Positions 21,447 to 31,232 of a stretch of 34,492 nt of DNA are shown piece after piece. Both the position numbers and the translations under genes were made by a program. Under the pieces are notes generated by a model. The model saw only the letters and a list, made by a program, of their open reading frames with translations, was not told the origin of the DNA and did no database searches. Source of the stretch: Propionibacterium sp. (GTDB lineage: Bacteria; Actinomycetota; Actinomycetes; Propionibacteriales; Propionibacteriaceae); assembly GCA_012517965.1 (NCBI GenBank), contig JAAYTZ010000059.1, positions 1 through 34,492 on the forward strand, read 5' to 3'. Numbering within the stretch: position 1 is the stretch's first letter; the number at the start of each line of letters is the position of its first letter.

Positions 21447-23285
21447 ATGGTCACCGTCGAGAAGATGCTGGAGCACGCGGACGTGATGGTGGCCCGGGCG
21501 GAACGCCCCGATCTCGCGCAGCGGCTGGCGAATGCCAGTCGGCGCTGGCAGGACCCGTCCATCCGGGTTTTCGTGGTCGGGGAGTTCAAGCAGGGCAAAA
21601 GCACCCTCGTCAACGCGCTGATCAACGCCCCCCTGTGCCCCGTGGGCACGGACGTCACCACCTCGGTCGCCACCATGGTGAGCGCGGGCGACGAGCCCTC
21701 CGCCGAACTCGTGTACAGCGCCCCCTCCCTGCCCGGCCACGAGGAGGCACCGCGGTTGCGGCGCGTGCCCATCCCGATCGACGAGGTGGCCCAGCACGTG
21801 TCGCAGCGGCACAACCCGGACAACACCTCTCACCTGCTGTACGTCCACGCCCGCTTGCCGCGGCCCCTGCTCGCCGACGGCCTCACCCTGGTCGACACGC
21901 CCGGCGTGGGTGGCCTCAACAGCAGCCACGCCGCGGCCACGATGAGCGCGCTGCCGCAGGCGGACGCCCTGTTGTTCGTGTCCGACGGGTCGGCCGAGTA
22001 CTCGGACGCCGAGCTCGAGTTTCTCGCCGCGGCCCTGCGGCTGTGCCCCAACGCGGCCGCGGTGATGACCAAGACCGACCTCTACCCCGAGTGGCGGCGC
22101 ATCGTGGAGATCAACCGGGGGCACCTGGCTCGGGCCGGGCTCGCCATGCCGCTGATCCCCGTGTCGGCCCGCCTGCGGCTGATCGCCGCCCGCACCAACG
22201 ACGCGACGCTCAACGAGGAGTCGGGCTTCTCGGCCCTGGTGCGTCACCTCCGCCTCGACGTGGTCGGCAACGCCCGGGCCCTGGGGGCGACGGCCGCGGC
22301 CAACGATGTCATGGGCGTGGTCGAGAATCTCCGCGCCCAGTGGCAGCCGGAACTCGCCGCCTACAACGACCCCCAGTCGCTGCCCCGCATCACGGCCGAG
22401 CTCGATACCGCCAAGGCCCGCGCCCAGGAACTCAAGGAGCGCAGTTCCCGGTGGCAGATCACCTTGTCGGACGGCATCGCGGACATCGTCTCCGACCTGG
22501 AGCACGACCTGCGGGAGCGGCTGCGCGCCGTGGGACGCGAGGCCGAGGCGTCCATCGACATGGGTGACCCGGGCCAGGACTGGGAGCAGGTGACGGCCTG
22601 GCTCGACGAGCGGATCCAACTGGCCCTGTCGGAGACGTTCGTCTGGGCGGAGGACAGCCTGGCCTGGCTCGCCGACCAGGTGGCGCAGCATTTCGAGGCC
22701 TCCGCGCACGACACGCTGGTCGGCATCGACGTCGGGAACACGGGCGGGCTGCTCGACCGGGTGACCGGGCTCGGCGACCTCGACCGGCACGAGGTCAGCC
22801 CCCTGCAGAAGGTGCTGATCGGCATGCGGGGCTCCTACGGCGGCGTGCTCATGTTCGGCCTGCTGACCGGCTTCGCCGGTATGGCGCTGCTGAACCCGAT
22901 CTCGCTCGGCGCCGGCATCCTGCTCGGGGGACGCACCTACCTCGACGACAAGGAGAACCGCCTCCGCGCCCGGCGGGCCGAGGCCAAGAACCTGGTCCGC
23001 CGACGGATCGACGACACGATCTTCCAGGTCAACAAGAACCTGAAGGACCGTCTGCGCTGGGCGCAACGCCAGATCCGGGACCACTACACGACGGTGGCGT
23101 CCGAACTGCACACCTCGCTGGCGGAGTCGATGAAGGTGGCCGTCGCGACGGCGACCGCCAGCAAGGTCGAGCGCGAGCGGCGGGTCCCGTGGCTGACCAA
23201 GCAGCTCTCGCTCCTCGATCAGCTGGCCCGCGAAGCCGCCGAGCTGGGCGGCCCGCTGCCGAGGCCCGCGGAGGCGTCCGCATGA
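21447..23285 (+). CDS. iniA: IniA-like bacterial dynamin GTPase
   Basis: 612 residues from ATG 21447 with TGAGGAGAG upstream. GTPase motifs are complete: G1 GEFKQGKS (45-52), G2 Thr in TDVTTS (68-73), G3 DTPG (150-153), G4 TKTD (208-211). Long helical bundles follow, with a hydrophobic paddle at about 464-492 (VLMFGLLTGFAGMALLNPIS) that should insert into membrane, then more helices to the end. Mycobacterial IniA is a dynamin-like protein shown to remodel and cut membranes in vitro and is induced by isoniazid and other wall-targeting drugs. Length matches that family (about 600-640). It overlaps the next gene by ATGA. Confidence 0.88.
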   Translation: MVTVEKMLEHADVMVARAERPDLAQRLANASRRWQDPSIRVFVVGEFKQGKSTLVNALINAPLCPVGTDVTTSVATMVSAGDEPSAELVYSAPSLPGHEEAPRLRRVPIPIDEVAQHVSQRHNPDNTSHLLYVHARLPRPLLADGLTLVDTPGVGGLNSSHAAATMSALPQADALLFVSDGSAEYSDAELEFLAAALRLCPNAAAVMTKTDLYPEWRRIVEINRGHLARAGLAMPLIPVSARLRLIAARTNDATLNEESGFSALVRHLRLDVVGNARALGATAAANDVMGVVENLRAQWQPELAAYNDPQSLPRITAELDTAKARAQELKERSSRWQITLSDGIADIVSDLEHDLRERLRAVGREAEASIDMGDPGQDWEQVTAWLDERIQLALSETFVWAEDSLAWLADQVAQHFEASAHDTLVGIDVGNTGGLLDRVTGLGDLDRHEVSPLQKVLIGMRGSYGGVLMFGLLTGFAGMALLNPISLGAGILLGGRTYLDDKENRLRARRAEAKNLVRRRIDDTIFQVNKNLKDRLRWAQRQIRDHYTTVASELHTSLAESMKVAVATATASKVERERRVPWLTKQLSLLDQLAREAAELGGPLPRPAEASA

Positions 23286-24745
23286 CCGGCACCCCGGACG
23301 CCGTGCGCGCCCTCGTCGACCGGGCCGCGCGGGTCTACGACGGCGCCCCGGGCCCCGCCGCCCAGGTCCGCGCCGTGCGCGACCGGCTCGCCGAGCCGAT
23401 CCGCGTCGCGGTGGCCGGCAAGGTCAAGGCCGGCAAGTCGACGCTGCTCAACGCGCTGCTGGGCGAGCGGATCGCCGCCACGGACGCCGGCGAGTGCACG
23501 ATGGTCACCACCTGGTATCGGCACGGCCCCGCGCCCAGCGCGTCCCTCGTGCTGGCCGACGGCAGCCGGGAGGGGCTCGCGCTGCGCCGGGCTTCCGGCG
23601 GCCCCCCGTTCGACCTGGGTGGCCGCCAGCCCGGCGAGGTCGCCTGGGTGGAGGTCACCTGGCCGCTGCCGATCCTGGAACAGCTGACGCTGATCGACAC
23701 GCCGGGCATCGGCTCGCTGACGCGCGAGGCGTCCCAACGCACCCTCGACCTGGTGCGCACGGAAGGCGGCACGGCGGGGGTGGACGCCCTCGTCTACCTG
23801 ATGCGGCACCGGCACGCCGCCGACCTCGAGCTGCTGCACGGGTTCCACGCCGACACCCGCACGAGCGCGCTCAAGGACGACGCCGCCCTCAACGTCATCG
23901 GCGTCCTGTCGCGGGCCGACGAACTCGGCGAGCAGGGCATCGACGCCATGCTGCGCGCCCAGGAGTTGGCCGACACCTACGCCCGCGACCCGGAGGTGCG
24001 GCAGCTGTGCCGCGGCGTCCTGCCGGTGGCCGGACTGCTGGCCCAGGGCGCGCAGACCATGACGCACGACGACTTCATCGCCGTCCTGCGCTTCGCCGAG
24101 TTGCCGAAGCCACGCCGCGACCGGCTGACGCTGTCGGCGTCCAGGTTCGTGGGTGAGGACGAACCGAGCCTGGACGCCGCCGCCCGCGCCGCGCTGTTGG
24201 AGCGGCTCGGGCTGTTCGGCGTCCGGCTGGGCGCGGCCCTGGTGCGGATGGGGTTCGATACCCCCGCGGCCCTGGCGGAGGAGTTGACCCGGCGCAGCGG
24301 CCTGCCCGCGCTCCAGGAGGCCCTGCGGGCGTCGTACGCGTCCAGCGCCGAACTGCTCAAGGCGCGCAGCGCGTTGCAGGCCCTGACCAGGATCGTCGCC
24401 GCCCACCCGCGGGCGGGTTCCGCCGAGTTGGAGGAAGCCCTCGACGAGGCGTTCGGGTCGGCGGCGGACCTGCGCGAGCTACACCTGCTGGCCCGGCTGC
24501 GCCGCGACGGGCTGCCGGGCCTCCCGGACGCCGACGTGGAGCGGGCCGTGCGGCTGCTGGAGTGGGCGGCCCCGGGGCGGGCCTGGACGCCGCGGCGGCG
24601 GGGGGAGACCGATCCGGACCTGGGGGCCGAACTGGGCGCGTGGCGGGGCGTGGCGAACGACCCGCTGCTGCCGCACGGCACCCGTCAGGCCGCGGAGACC
24701 CTCGGTCGGCTCTGCGAACGGTTCATGTCCGCGCCCAGCGGGTGA
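23282..24745 (+). CDS. iniC: IniC-like dynamin-family GTPase
   Basis: 487 residues, start overlapping the iniA-like stop. It has G1 GKVKAGKS (46-53), G2 near ECTMVTT, G3 DTPG (139-142) and a degenerate G4 SRAD (210-213). A helical C-terminal half ends in the HPRAGS and AWRGVANDPLLPHGTR blocks also found in the degenerate paralogue of block A. No paddle-like membrane segment is evident. Bacterial dynamins often come as unlike pairs that work as heteromers, so this protein probably partners the IniA-like one. Its end overlaps the convergent membrane-protein gene by 23 bases. Confidence 0.85.
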   Translation: MTGTPDAVRALVDRAARVYDGAPGPAAQVRAVRDRLAEPIRVAVAGKVKAGKSTLLNALLGERIAATDAGECTMVTTWYRHGPAPSASLVLADGSREGLALRRASGGPPFDLGGRQPGEVAWVEVTWPLPILEQLTLIDTPGIGSLTREASQRTLDLVRTEGGTAGVDALVYLMRHRHAADLELLHGFHADTRTSALKDDAALNVIGVLSRADELGEQGIDAMLRAQELADTYARDPEVRQLCRGVLPVAGLLAQGAQTMTHDDFIAVLRFAELPKPRRDRLTLSASRFVGEDEPSLDAAARAALLERLGLFGVRLGAALVRMGFDTPAALAEELTRRSGLPALQEALRASYASSAELLKARSALQALTRIVAAHPRAGSAELEEALDEAFGSAADLRELHLLARLRRDGLPGLPDADVERAVRLLEWAAPGRAWTPRRRGETDPDLGAELGAWRGVANDPLLPHGTRQAAETLGRLCERFMSAPSG

Positions 24746-25256
24746 CGGCGGGCAGCCACAGGCCGACGGTGGCCACGGCGGCCAGGACGGCCCCCGCCGC
24801 CAGCAGCACCAGGACGGCCAGCCCCAGCGGCGCCGGCCCGGCCGCCACCTCGATCAGGACGGGGGCCGTGGCGACGTGCACGACCGCGATGAAGCTCGCC
24901 GCGATCCGCCCGCGGCGACGGGTGCGGAACCGGCCGACCAGCAGCAGCTCCAACACGATGAGGACGGCGAGGCCGATCAGGGTCGCCAGGTGCAGGGTGC
25001 CGATCGCGTCCCGCAGCGCGGCGGAGGCGTCGGGCCGCGCGGCCAGGAGCTCCGCGCGGGCGTCCGTCAGGGTCAGCACCGCGCCGAGCAGCCCGAGGAA
25101 CGACAGCAGCATGCTGGCCGACCAGAGAGCGAACAGGCGCCTCACCCCCACGGGGGGGCGGACGGGACGCAGCGGGGCCGGGCCGCCCGAGGGCTGGGGG
25201 CGCCGGGGGCGTCCGGGCTGATCGATGCCAGGCGCGGCGGGTGGTGGCGTGGACAC
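24723..25256 (-). CDS. Small polytopic membrane protein, unknown function
   Basis: 177 residues from GTG 25256, with AGGAGG 4 bases upstream; an earlier in-frame GTG at 25280 lies before that site and is less likely. A Pro-rich cytoplasmic-type N-terminus (about 35 residues) is followed by four hydrophobic segments at about 45-65, 85-105, 118-138 and 145-168. I do not recognise a family. It faces away from argG and converges on the iniC-like gene. Confidence 0.65.
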   Translation of the reverse strand: MSTPPPAAPGIDQPGRPRRPQPSGGPAPLRPVRPPVGVRRLFALWSASMLLSFLGLLGAVLTLTDARAELLAARPDASAALRDAIGTLHLATLIGLAVLIVLELLLVGRFRTRRRGRIAASFIAVVHVATAPVLIEVAAGPAPLGLAVLVLLAAGAVLAAVATVGLWLPAVTRWART

Positions 25257-25285
25257 GGTTCCTCCTGGGTCGCCGGACACGTTAG

Positions 25286-26779
<1,494 letters not shown>

Positions 26780-26865
26780 TCCCCGGCTCGTGGGGTGACC
26801 CCGCCTCTTGTCGAGCGTCGTCCGGCGGGACGAAACTGGCACCACTCGATGCGAAGGAGCAGGCG

Positions 26866-27525
26866 ATGAGGCGGCTGGCGGCGTTGGTTCTGGGTGGGGC
26901 GCTGGTCCTGGCGGCATGTTCGGCGGAGCCCACGGCCACGCCCTCCGCCTCCGGCGGCCCGTCCGCCGCGCCCACCTCGGGGACGCCGACGGCCCCGTCC
27001 GGCACCCCCACCTCGGCGGCCCCCACGACCGCCGCCCCGACCACGGCCACGCCGTCGGAGCCGGCGACGATGGTGGTCACTCTGTACTTCAGCAACACCG
27101 TGCTCGACCCCGGGGTGAGCGACTGCGCCCAGGTGTACGCCGTCCACCGCACGATCCCGGCGTCGGACGACGTCCTGACCGCCACGATGAAGGAACTGCT
27201 GGCCGGCCCGAGCGCGGAGGAGGCCGCCAAGGGCTACGGGTCGTGGTTCTCGCCCTCGACCGCCCAGGCGCTCATCTCGGCCCGGGTCAGCGGCACCACG
27301 AGCTACATCAACCTGGCCGACATCCGCACGGTCATCCCGAACGCCAGCACCTCGTGCGGCAGCGCGTCCCTGCTCGCGCAACTCCGGACGACCGCCCAGC
27401 AGGCGGGGATGACCCCGCGGGTCCTGTTCGCGATCAACGGCAAACCGACGCTGTTCTGGGAGTGGCTGCAGCTCGCCTGCGACGCGTCCAACGACAACTG
27501 CAACCCCACGCCGTTCGCCAGCTGA
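26866..27525 (+). CDS. Lipoprotein with GerMN-type domain
   Basis: 219 residues from ATG 26866 (AAGGAG, 6-base spacing). The signal has lipobox LAAC with lipidated Cys18. A Thr/Ser/Pro/Ala linker spans about 20-65. A domain follows that fits the GerMN (sporulation/spore germination) fold: VVTLYFSNTVLDP, a VHRTIP stretch, MKELLAGPSAEEAAKGYGSWF and INLADI. Such domains occur in actinobacterial surface lipoproteins like LpqB, probably as ligand or peptidoglycan-binding modules. Four Cys in the last 100 residues may form disulfides. Confidence 0.75.
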   Translation: MRRLAALVLGGALVLAACSAEPTATPSASGGPSAAPTSGTPTAPSGTPTSAAPTTAAPTTATPSEPATMVVTLYFSNTVLDPGVSDCAQVYAVHRTIPASDDVLTATMKELLAGPSAEEAAKGYGSWFSPSTAQALISARVSGTTSYINLADIRTVIPNASTSCGSASLLAQLRTTAQQAGMTPRVLFAINGKPTLFWEWLQLACDASNDNCNPTPFAS

Positions 27526-27543
27526 GCGGCCGCGGGGCGACGG

Positions 27544-27551
27544 TATACACT
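27544..27551 (+). promoter_or_regulatory. Candidate -10 region (TATACACT) for the amino-sugar run
   Basis: TATACACT contains both TATACA and TACACT. It lies about 45 bases before ATG 27596, with TGAGGA in the leader as ribosome site. No clear -35 is seen. Confidence 0.4.
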
Positions 27552-27595
27552 CCCACCGCTCGGCCAGCGACGGCTGGCGGCAGTGAGGACGCACC

Positions 27596-28804
27596 ATGAG
27601 CACCACGCCCCGGGGACTGGCCATCGTCGAAACGCTCCAGGCGAAGGGTGTCCACCTCCCGAACCCGGGCAGCCTCGACATCGCCGACGACGTCGACCCC
27701 GACCGCATCTCCGGCGACGGGGTCACGATCCACGCCGGCTGCCGGCTGCGCGGCGCCCGCACGGTCATCTCGGCCGGGTGCACGCTGGGGGCCGAGGGGC
27801 CGGTCACCCTGGACGACTGCCAACTGGGGCCGGGGGTCGACCTCAAGGGCGGCTACTTCGCCAAGGCGGTGTTCCTCGAGGGTGCCAACCTCGGCCTGGC
27901 CGCCCACGTCCGCGAGGGCACCATCCTGGAGGAGGAAGCCGGCGGCGCCCACTGCGTGGGCCTCAAGCAGACCATCCTGTTCCCGTTCGTGACGCTCGGT
28001 AGCCTCATCAACTTCTGCGACTGCCTGATGTCGGGGGGCACGAGCCGCTCCGACCACAGCGAGGTCGGATCCTCCTACATCCACTTCAACTTCACCCCCG
28101 ACGGGAACAAGACGACGGCGTCCCTGTTCGGCGACGTGCCCCGCGGGGTGATGCTCGACCAGCCGGCGATCTTCCTCGGCGGCCAGGGCGGCGCCGTGGG
28201 GCCCGTCTACACCGGGTTCGGCACGGTGGTCGCCGCCGGGTCGGTGCTGCGCTCCGACGTCGACGACGACGGCCTGCTCGTGATCCCGGACGCCCCCCAG
28301 CCGCACACCCGCCCGGTCGCGAAGCATTCCTACCGGCAGCTGCCGCGCCTGCTCGAGCGCAACCTCACCTACGTCGCCAGCCTGGACGCCCTCGACGCCT
28401 GGTATCGCGGCGTGCGGCGTCCGTTCTTCGCGGCGCAGGAACTGGGGGCGCTCGTCTACGAGGGGGCGCTGGCCGCCCTCGCCGGGGCGCGCGCCGAGCG
28501 GCTCAAGCGGCTGAAGACCCTCATCGGGCACGTCGACGACGCCGACCCCGCCCGCGCCCAGCTCAAGGAGCGCGCCGACGCGTTCCTCGGCGGGTTCGGC
28601 AGCCCGGCCACCGAGGTGCCCGAGGCGCTCGCGGCCGAACTGGCGGCCGCCCTCGCCGCGGGCCGGTCCTACATCGCCGCCATCAAGCAGCTCTCCCCGG
28701 ACGCCCGAGCCGCCGGCGTCGCCTGGCTGCAGGGGATCATCGACGGGCGCACCGCCGCGGCGGCGGCGTCCGTGCCCGCCCTCTCCCTCTTCACGCGGGC
28801 CTGA
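27596..28804 (+). CDS. GlmU-like left-handed beta-helix protein (no pyrophosphorylase domain)
   Basis: 402 residues from ATG 27596. Residues ~30-230 show hexapeptide-type turns (VTIHAG, TVISAG, VTLDD) and a stretch recalling the acetyltransferase core of GlmU: YIHFNFTPDGNKTTASLFGD matches the NYDG-NK-T-IGD block, with GFGTVVAAGSVLRSDV after it. The C-terminal third (about 250-395) is helical. The uridylyltransferase GxGxGTRM signature is absent. Relatives are often labelled UDP-GlcNAc pyrophosphorylase-related. Genes for GlmM and NagB directly downstream support a role with amino-sugar phosphates. The reaction is unproven. Confidence 0.65.
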   Translation: MSTTPRGLAIVETLQAKGVHLPNPGSLDIADDVDPDRISGDGVTIHAGCRLRGARTVISAGCTLGAEGPVTLDDCQLGPGVDLKGGYFAKAVFLEGANLGLAAHVREGTILEEEAGGAHCVGLKQTILFPFVTLGSLINFCDCLMSGGTSRSDHSEVGSSYIHFNFTPDGNKTTASLFGDVPRGVMLDQPAIFLGGQGGAVGPVYTGFGTVVAAGSVLRSDVDDDGLLVIPDAPQPHTRPVAKHSYRQLPRLLERNLTYVASLDALDAWYRGVRRPFFAAQELGALVYEGALAALAGARAERLKRLKTLIGHVDDADPARAQLKERADAFLGGFGSPATEVPEALAAELAAALAAGRSYIAAIKQLSPDARAAGVAWLQGIIDGRTAAAAASVPALSLFTRA

Positions 28805-28850
28805 CGTACCCGCGGCCCCGACACCCAGCACCGAACAAAGGACAACACGA

Positions 28851-30200
28851 ATGGGCAAGCTCTTCGGCACCGACGGCATCCGCGGCGAGGCCAACCAATA
28901 CCCCATGGACGCCCTCATGGCGTTCGCCGTCGGGCAGGCGCTGACGCGCGTGCTGAAGGACGAGGGCCGGCACGCCCGGATCGTGATCGGCAAGGACACC
29001 CGCATCTCGGGCTACATGATCGAGAGCGCGCTGGAGGCCGGCATCACCTCGATGGGCGGCTCGGTGCAGCTCACCGGCGTGCTGCCCACGCCCGGCATCG
29101 CCTATCTCACCGAGAGCATGCGGGCGGACGCCGGCATCGTCGTCTCGGCGTCCCACAACCCCTTCCAGGACAACGGCATCAAGATCTTCTCGGGCACGGG
29201 CTACAAGCTGTCGGACGAGGAAGAGGCCCAGATCGAGGAGCTGATCCTCGGCGGCCAGCTCAACTCGATGGTGCCGCACGCCCGCGAGATGGGCCGCGCC
29301 CGGCGCCTCGACGACGCCATCGGCCGCTACGTCGTGTTCCTGAAGAGCACCTTCCCGCGCGAGCTGTCCCTCGACGGGTTCAAGGTCGTGCTGGACGTGG
29401 CCAACGGCGCCACCTACAAGGTGGCCCCGGCGGTGTTCCGCGAGCTGGGCGCCGACCTGACCGTCATCCACGACGAGCCGAACGGGTTCAACATCAACGA
29501 CAACTGCGGCTCGCAGCACACCCAGGACCTGCGGGCCGCCGTCCTGGAGACCGGAGCCGCCATCGGCCTGGCCTTCGACGGCGACGGCGACCGGCTGATC
29601 GCCGTCGACGAGACCGGCACCGAGATCACGGGCGACCAGATCCTGATCATCTGCGCCAACCAGCTCAAGAAGGAGGGCCGGCTGGCCAACGACCTGCTGG
29701 TCAGCACGGTGATGAGCAACCTCGGCCTGCGGGTGGCCTGCGAGCGGTACGGCTTCCGCCACCACGCCGCGAAGGTCGGCGACCGGTACGTGCTGGAGGA
29801 CATGAAGCGACTCGGCGCCGTCATCGGCGGCGAGGACAGCGGCCACATGATCTTCCTCGACTACCACACCACCGGCGACGGCATCCTCACCGCGCTCCAG
29901 CTGGTCGCGGCGATGCTGAAGGCGGGCCGGCCGCTGTCGGAGCTCGCCACCCAGATGGACGTCTACCCGCAGAAGCTCATCAACGTCGACGTGACCTCGA
30001 AGCCGCCGGTGGAGGAGTTGCCCGAGCTCGTCGAGGCCATCGACCGGGTCGAGCGCGAACTCGAGGGCAAGGGGCGCGTGCTGGTGCGCTACTCGGGCAC
30101 TCAGCAGATGTGCCGGGTCATGGTCGAAGGGCCCACCGTCGAGGACACCGAGCGGTACGCCGCCGAGGTCGCCGCCATCGTCCGTCGGCTCATCGGCTGA
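28851..30200 (+). CDS. glmM: Phosphoglucosamine mutase
   Basis: 449 residues, normal length. It interconverts glucosamine 6- and 1-phosphate. Motifs in order: KLFGTDGIRG at the N-terminus, phosphoserine loop SASHNP with Ser101, metal loop DGDGDR (243-248), sugar loop GGEDSGH, and phosphate-binding RYSGTQQM from Arg413. ANQYPM and RHARIVIGKDTRISGYMIE resemble GlmM from spirochaetes and deltaproteobacteria more than the usual actinobacterial copy, as judged from memory. It may be a second, acquired glmM. It lies 46 bases after the GlmU-like gene and 12 bases before nagB. Confidence 0.9.
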   Translation: MGKLFGTDGIRGEANQYPMDALMAFAVGQALTRVLKDEGRHARIVIGKDTRISGYMIESALEAGITSMGGSVQLTGVLPTPGIAYLTESMRADAGIVVSASHNPFQDNGIKIFSGTGYKLSDEEEAQIEELILGGQLNSMVPHAREMGRARRLDDAIGRYVVFLKSTFPRELSLDGFKVVLDVANGATYKVAPAVFRELGADLTVIHDEPNGFNINDNCGSQHTQDLRAAVLETGAAIGLAFDGDGDRLIAVDETGTEITGDQILIICANQLKKEGRLANDLLVSTVMSNLGLRVACERYGFRHHAAKVGDRYVLEDMKRLGAVIGGEDSGHMIFLDYHTTGDGILTALQLVAAMLKAGRPLSELATQMDVYPQKLINVDVTSKPPVEELPELVEAIDRVERELEGKGRVLVRYSGTQQMCRVMVEGPTVEDTERYAAEVAAIVRRLIG

Positions 30201-30212
30201 GGGGGCGGGGTC

Positions 30213-31232
30213 ATGCCGTTCACGATCCACGTCACCGAGAACTTCGACCAGCTCAGCCACGTCGCGGCGCAGCTCACCGAGGCGTCCATCGCGCAGGGAC
30301 TGGCCGACTCGGGGCGCTACGTGCTGGGGCTCGCCACCGGCAGCAGCCCGACCGGCCTCTACAAGCACCTGGCCAAGGCGTTCAACGCCGGCACGCTCGA
30401 CGCCACCCGGGTGCGCACCTTCAACCTCGACGAGTACATCGGCCTGCCGGGTGAGAACGCCCAGCAGCGGGCGCTCCACCCGGAGTCGTACAGCTTCTTC
30501 ATGGTCTCCGAATTGTTCGGCCTCGTGAGCCCGCGGTTCGCCGAGACCAACGTGCCGTGGGGCACCCTCGTCGACCAGGACGCCCTCCAGGCGGCCCTCG
30601 ACGCCGGGGCGGGGTTCCACCTGGCGGGCACCGACAAGGGCCGCGCCGTCGTCATCGACCCGGACGCCGACGGTTACCTCGGCTGGGTGCGTGCCGCGAT
30701 CCTGGACGCTTACGCGGCCAAGATCGCGGCCGCGGGCGGCATCGACCTGCACATCATCGGCGTCGGGGGCCGGGGCCACGTGGCCTTCCACGAGAGCGGC
30801 ATCCCGTTCGACGCTTCGCCGATGCTGTTGGTCTCCCTCGACGACAACACGATCACGAACGCGGTCGCCGACGGGCACTTCGCCACCGCCGAGGACGCCC
30901 CGCACTTCGCGGTCTCCATGGGCGCCGAGTTGCTGTTCCGGGCCCGCCGGGTGCTGCTGGTCGCCAGCGGGGCGCGCAAGACCGGGCCGGTCGCCGAGGC
31001 CGTCCTGGGTGAGGTCACCCCGGACGTGCCGCTGTCGTACGGGCAGCGGTACGTGGCGGAGGGCGGCGATCTGACGTTCGTCCTGGACGCCACGGCGGCG
31101 GCCGACCTGTTGGCCGCCCCCGACGCCCTGGCGGCGCGCGGCGTCCGGTTGGTCGACCACCGGGGCGAGCCCTACCTGCCGCTGGCCGCGGTCACGTTCG
31201 TCCGGTCGGCGGAGACGGGACTGCTCGGCTAG
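30213..31232 (+). CDS. nagB: Glucosamine-6-phosphate deaminase-like protein
   Basis: 339 residues, about 70 more than classical NagB. It has the phosphate loop LATGSSPTGLY (about 45), the catalytic NLDEY (71-75) and GVGGRGHVAFHE (183-194), with the catalytic His189 and Glu194. The extra length includes an insertion after residue 110 and a longer C-terminus. NagB converts glucosamine 6-phosphate to fructose 6-phosphate and ammonia. With GlmM next to it, the run can direct glucosamine 6-phosphate either to wall precursors or to glycolysis. A relative among 6-phosphogluconolactonases is less likely given the NLDEY motif. Confidence 0.85.
   Translation: MPFTIHVTENFDQLSHVAAQLTEASIAQGLADSGRYVLGLATGSSPTGLYKHLAKAFNAGTLDATRVRTFNLDEYIGLPGENAQQRALHPESYSFFMVSELFGLVSPRFAETNVPWGTLVDQDALQAALDAGAGFHLAGTDKGRAVVIDPDADGYLGWVRAAILDAYAAKIAAAGGIDLHIIGVGGRGHVAFHESGIPFDASPMLLVSLDDNTITNAVADGHFATAEDAPHFAVSMGAELLFRARRVLLVASGARKTGPVAEAVLGEVTPDVPLSYGQRYVAEGGDLTFVLDATAAADLLAAPDALAARGVRLVDHRGEPYLPLAAVTFVRSAETGLLG

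Noticed and set aside
20586-23111. 841-codon minus-strand frame opposite the iniB-like and iniA-like genes
   Set aside because: Its Ser/Glu/Leu and His/Gly/Asp runs are complements of the plus-strand repeats and GTPase codons; no domain or ribosome site supports it.
12669-24745. Region as a prophage or integrated element
   Set aside because: No integrase, tRNA junction, direct repeats, phage structural genes or shift in base composition was seen.
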